Of a stretch of DNA of 64,000 bases, positions 61,867 to 64,000 are shown in pieces. Location of the stretch: NCBI GenBank assembly GCA_021397835.1, contig JAJFZO010000889.1:1674001-1738000 (forward strand). Reading direction: 5' to 3'. A program made the position numbers and the translations under genes. The notes under the pieces are model-generated. The model was not told the DNA's origin. It saw only the letters and a program-made list of their open reading frames with translations, and ran no database searches. Origin of the DNA: Moringa oleifera. Taxonomy: Eukaryota; Streptophyta; Magnoliopsida; Brassicales; Moringaceae. Every line of letters begins with the position of its first letter. Position 1 is the first letter of the stretch.

Positions 61867-62109
61867 GATATCTGAGCACTGGAAGCAGGGAGGGTTTTGG
61901 CGAGATTAAATAAATTAATATAATGGTTATTACTCCTATTACTGCCGTGGGTTCTTCAAAAGGGTTTTTAACGATGATTTTTGTGTTTCTAGCCATTGTG
62001 TTCTGTAATGTGTGGTGTTTCCCAGAAAATTTGTAGATCCGGACCGGAGGGGTATCGATGTCTGTTGTCTTGGGTGAGATCCAGTCAGAATTCAGTAGAT
62101 GAAATAAGT

Positions 62110-63534
62110 GTTAGCTGACAGGACCTGTCTTCTTTGCTGTCTTTAGTTGTTTTTTATTGGTTGTCATCTATATTTCCGGGAATAATAAATTGTGACAAGA
62201 TAAAACCAGAAAGTAAAGGCCATAAAAAGAATACAAGATCTTGTGAGCTGGATACATTGTTTGAGCTTAAAACAGATTGCCTTCCCCAGGGAAGCCATGT
62301 AAACAGAAAGTAAGCGGCTTTTCCGTTCTGTATCGAGCCCCTCTAAAGGAGCGCCCATAACATAACTCCTGCCAGTTCTTGTTTCCGAAGCTAAAAGTTT
62401 TGAGTCTTTTCTTTCAGCAAAATGGGTTAAGTCACAAAACTGAGAATAGAATTGGAAAGGGAATCATATGATTCCACCAACATTCTTATCTACACATGAA
62501 TCTACTTTGCGGTGTTCTAGTTGCTTACTAAAAAGCTTGCTTTCTGTTTCTTACAACCAAACAGGTGACTATCTGTTGAGTAATTGACAAAGGAAAGTGG
62601 AATTAGTTGTCCTGCTTGGGACTTGTCTTGATGTTCCTTGAAAATAGTAGGAGACATGATGATCAAGACGTGTTTTTTTTTTTTTTAAATTTTTAAATGA
62701 GTGAAAGGATTTGTCAAAAAAAACAATAATCAAAAAGGTTATCATCAATTAAATAATAATTTTAAAAGTAAAATATTATAAAAATAGTTATATGGGTAAC
62801 ATTTATTAAAAAAATAATATTTAAATTAAAAATTATATAATAATCAAATCAAATTATGATCAACTTAATTTAAGTAACAGTGTGAAAAGTTTAGTTTTCG
62901 ATAAACTTTTTAGTCTCTCCTAATCGTTTATCACTTTAGTAACTTGATATGATAACATTGCTGATATTTTTTAACTTTTTTATTAACTTCAACATGAATT
63001 TAATATTTTTTAAATACTGAATTTTTTAAAAAGTTTTATAATTTTATCAAAAAATTATAATTTCGATCATATTTAATTACATCATGAAAAAAATTCATTA
63101 AAAAAACAAATTTTAAGTTTGAAGTTAAGTCATCAAAAATTGGTTAAAGGTGATATTATGCAGGTTGTTGGAACCCTCATCAAATGGATCCTTTTCTACA
63201 CAAGACAAAAGAAAAATGCACACACAAAACTATACATAACCCAGAATTTACCTTACATCACAGTCTAATTAGACCATTACCAAACTTTTCCTTTCAATTG
63301 CTCTAAAAATAATTTTTTTTAGAAAAAACGAAGAAGAATAAACAGAAAATTTTCTTTTCGTATTCTTTTTTCACATTCTTTTTTCTTTTCAATGCGATCT
63401 GTGTCGTTGCCCCCCAAGCGAAAGGGATGTACAGGAAAAAGCAGATCTTCTTTTCACTGTGGGTCTTGTCCTGTCTCCGCAGCACTTTCCTTGATTTTCT
63501 TTCCAAAATCATCCAACTCTCTCCCTCTAGAAAA
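62110..63534. other. Intergenic between PLAT-10 and the TPR gene
   Basis: Unique sequence to about 62,660, then very AT-rich to about 63,150. 63,170-63,534 is probably the 3' UTR of the TPR gene. I see no thioredoxin-like coding sequence in any frame. Confidence 0.55.
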
Positions 63535-64000
63535 TCAAGCACTCGGGCCACTTTGTTTCTTGAGCTGAAGCTGAGCCTCAGACAAGCTCCGGGCGACCTC
63601 CTCGTCATCAGGTATCTCTCTTTGCAAGATCTCATAGTCTTGTGTACAGGCCTCCCAGTTTCTCAGCTGTATTTGACAAGCAATTAAACCATGAGCTACA
63701 TCAGTCGAGTCACTTAAGATAATGTTAGATAATAGACTGAAGTACTTGATCTGATCAAGGTGACCAATGGGTTCTAATCCAAAGATTGAGTGACAAAGTT
63801 GGATGGTTACCTTGGCGAAGCAATCGGCTCTTCGTAGCCTAGCCTTGCTGTAACTGGGACGAACGTTAAGGGCAGCCGTGCAATCCTCCACAGCCTTGTC
63901 ATACTGGCCAAGCTTAGACCGACAGGCTGCTCGGTTGCACAACAAGACCGAGTTATGGGGATCATGCTCAAGCCCCTCTGCGTACGCAACGCATGCTTCT
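63535..64000 (-). CDS. 3' end of a TTL-like TPR protein, lacking the thioredoxin domain (partial)
   Basis: The gene enters from the right edge. Exon 64,000-63,811 encodes EACVAYAEGLEHDPHNSVLL, then CNRAACRSKLGQYDKAVEDC and ALNVRPSYSKARLRRADC. After a 144-bp intron (63,810-63,667, GTAACC...ACAG), exon 63,666-63,535 encodes LRNWEACTQDYEIL, EIPDDEEVARSLSEAQLQLKKQ and then SGPSA-stop. This is the C-terminal TPR region of plant TTL (TPR/thioredoxin-like) proteins, which scaffold partners, for example in brassinosteroid signalling and stress tolerance. Those proteins normally continue past LKKQ into a thioredoxin-like domain of about 100 residues. Here a stop comes five residues later. It is either a shortened paralog or a degraded copy; the upstream part outside the window would decide. 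Confidence 0.85.
   Translation of the reverse strand, partial: EACVAYAEGLEHDPHNSVLLCNRAACRSKLGQYDKAVEDCTAALNVRPSYSKARLRRADCFAKVTIQLCHSIFGLEPIGHLDQIKYFSLLSNIILSDSTDVAHGLIACQIQLRNWEACTQDYEILQREIPDDEEVARSLSEAQLQLKKQSGPSA

Overview
The window is nuclear DNA of a flowering plant, probably a eudicot. It is AT-rich, its genes have GT-AG introns, intergenic space is long and repeat-laden, and every recognisable protein belongs to a plant family. I cannot name the species from the sequence alone.

The main content is a tandem array of ten two-exon genes (about 10.5 kb to 61.9 kb) encoding small secretory-pathway proteins with a single PLAT/LH2 domain, the family of Arabidopsis PLAT1-3 (stress-related, ER-associated PLAT proteins). 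Each has a 22-23 codon exon 1 that is almost exactly a signal peptide, a short phase-0 intron, and an exon 2 carrying the whole PLAT domain. There are two subfamilies. A-type genes (PLAT-1, -3, -5, -8) start mostly with MAS/MAP, have 153-172 bp introns and no acidic linker. B-type genes (PLAT-2, -4, -6, -7, -9) start with MAR/MDR, have 92-119 bp introns and carry a run of Asp/Asn/Glu between signal peptide and domain. PLAT-10 is intermediate. A genes lie mostly on the minus strand and B genes on the plus strand, head to head, and non-coding blocks recur between them. The array therefore appears to have grown by duplicating a divergent A/B pair. Decay is visible: an A-type relic near 17.6 kb has lost its domain exon, an orphan A promoter sits beside PLAT-2, and PLAT-4 has an 83-nt deletion rescued by a 1-nt deletion.

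Layout: 1-10 kb is gene-poor with one orphan copy of an array-associated non-coding block (4.54-5.62 kb). 10-48 kb is the main array, interrupted by AT-rich dispersed repeats, minisatellites and a decayed Ty1/copia element (42.9-46.1 kb). 49.2-53.5 kb holds a minus-strand GLTSCR1-domain, polyglutamine-rich chromatin protein (BRIP-like, SWI/SNF-associated). 53.5-60.6 kb has nothing I recognise. 61.2-61.9 kb holds PLAT-10. 63.5-64.0 kb holds the 3' end of a TPR (TTL-like) gene running off the right edge and apparently lacking the thioredoxin-like domain usual for that family.

The PLAT genes share a CCAAT/TATA core promoter and some carry ACGTG boxes, in keeping with the ABA/abiotic-stress role reported for Arabidopsis PLAT1. 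The flanking BRIP-like and TTL-like genes look unrelated to the array. Exon limits were set by eye from splice consensus, reading frame and agreement among paralogs.
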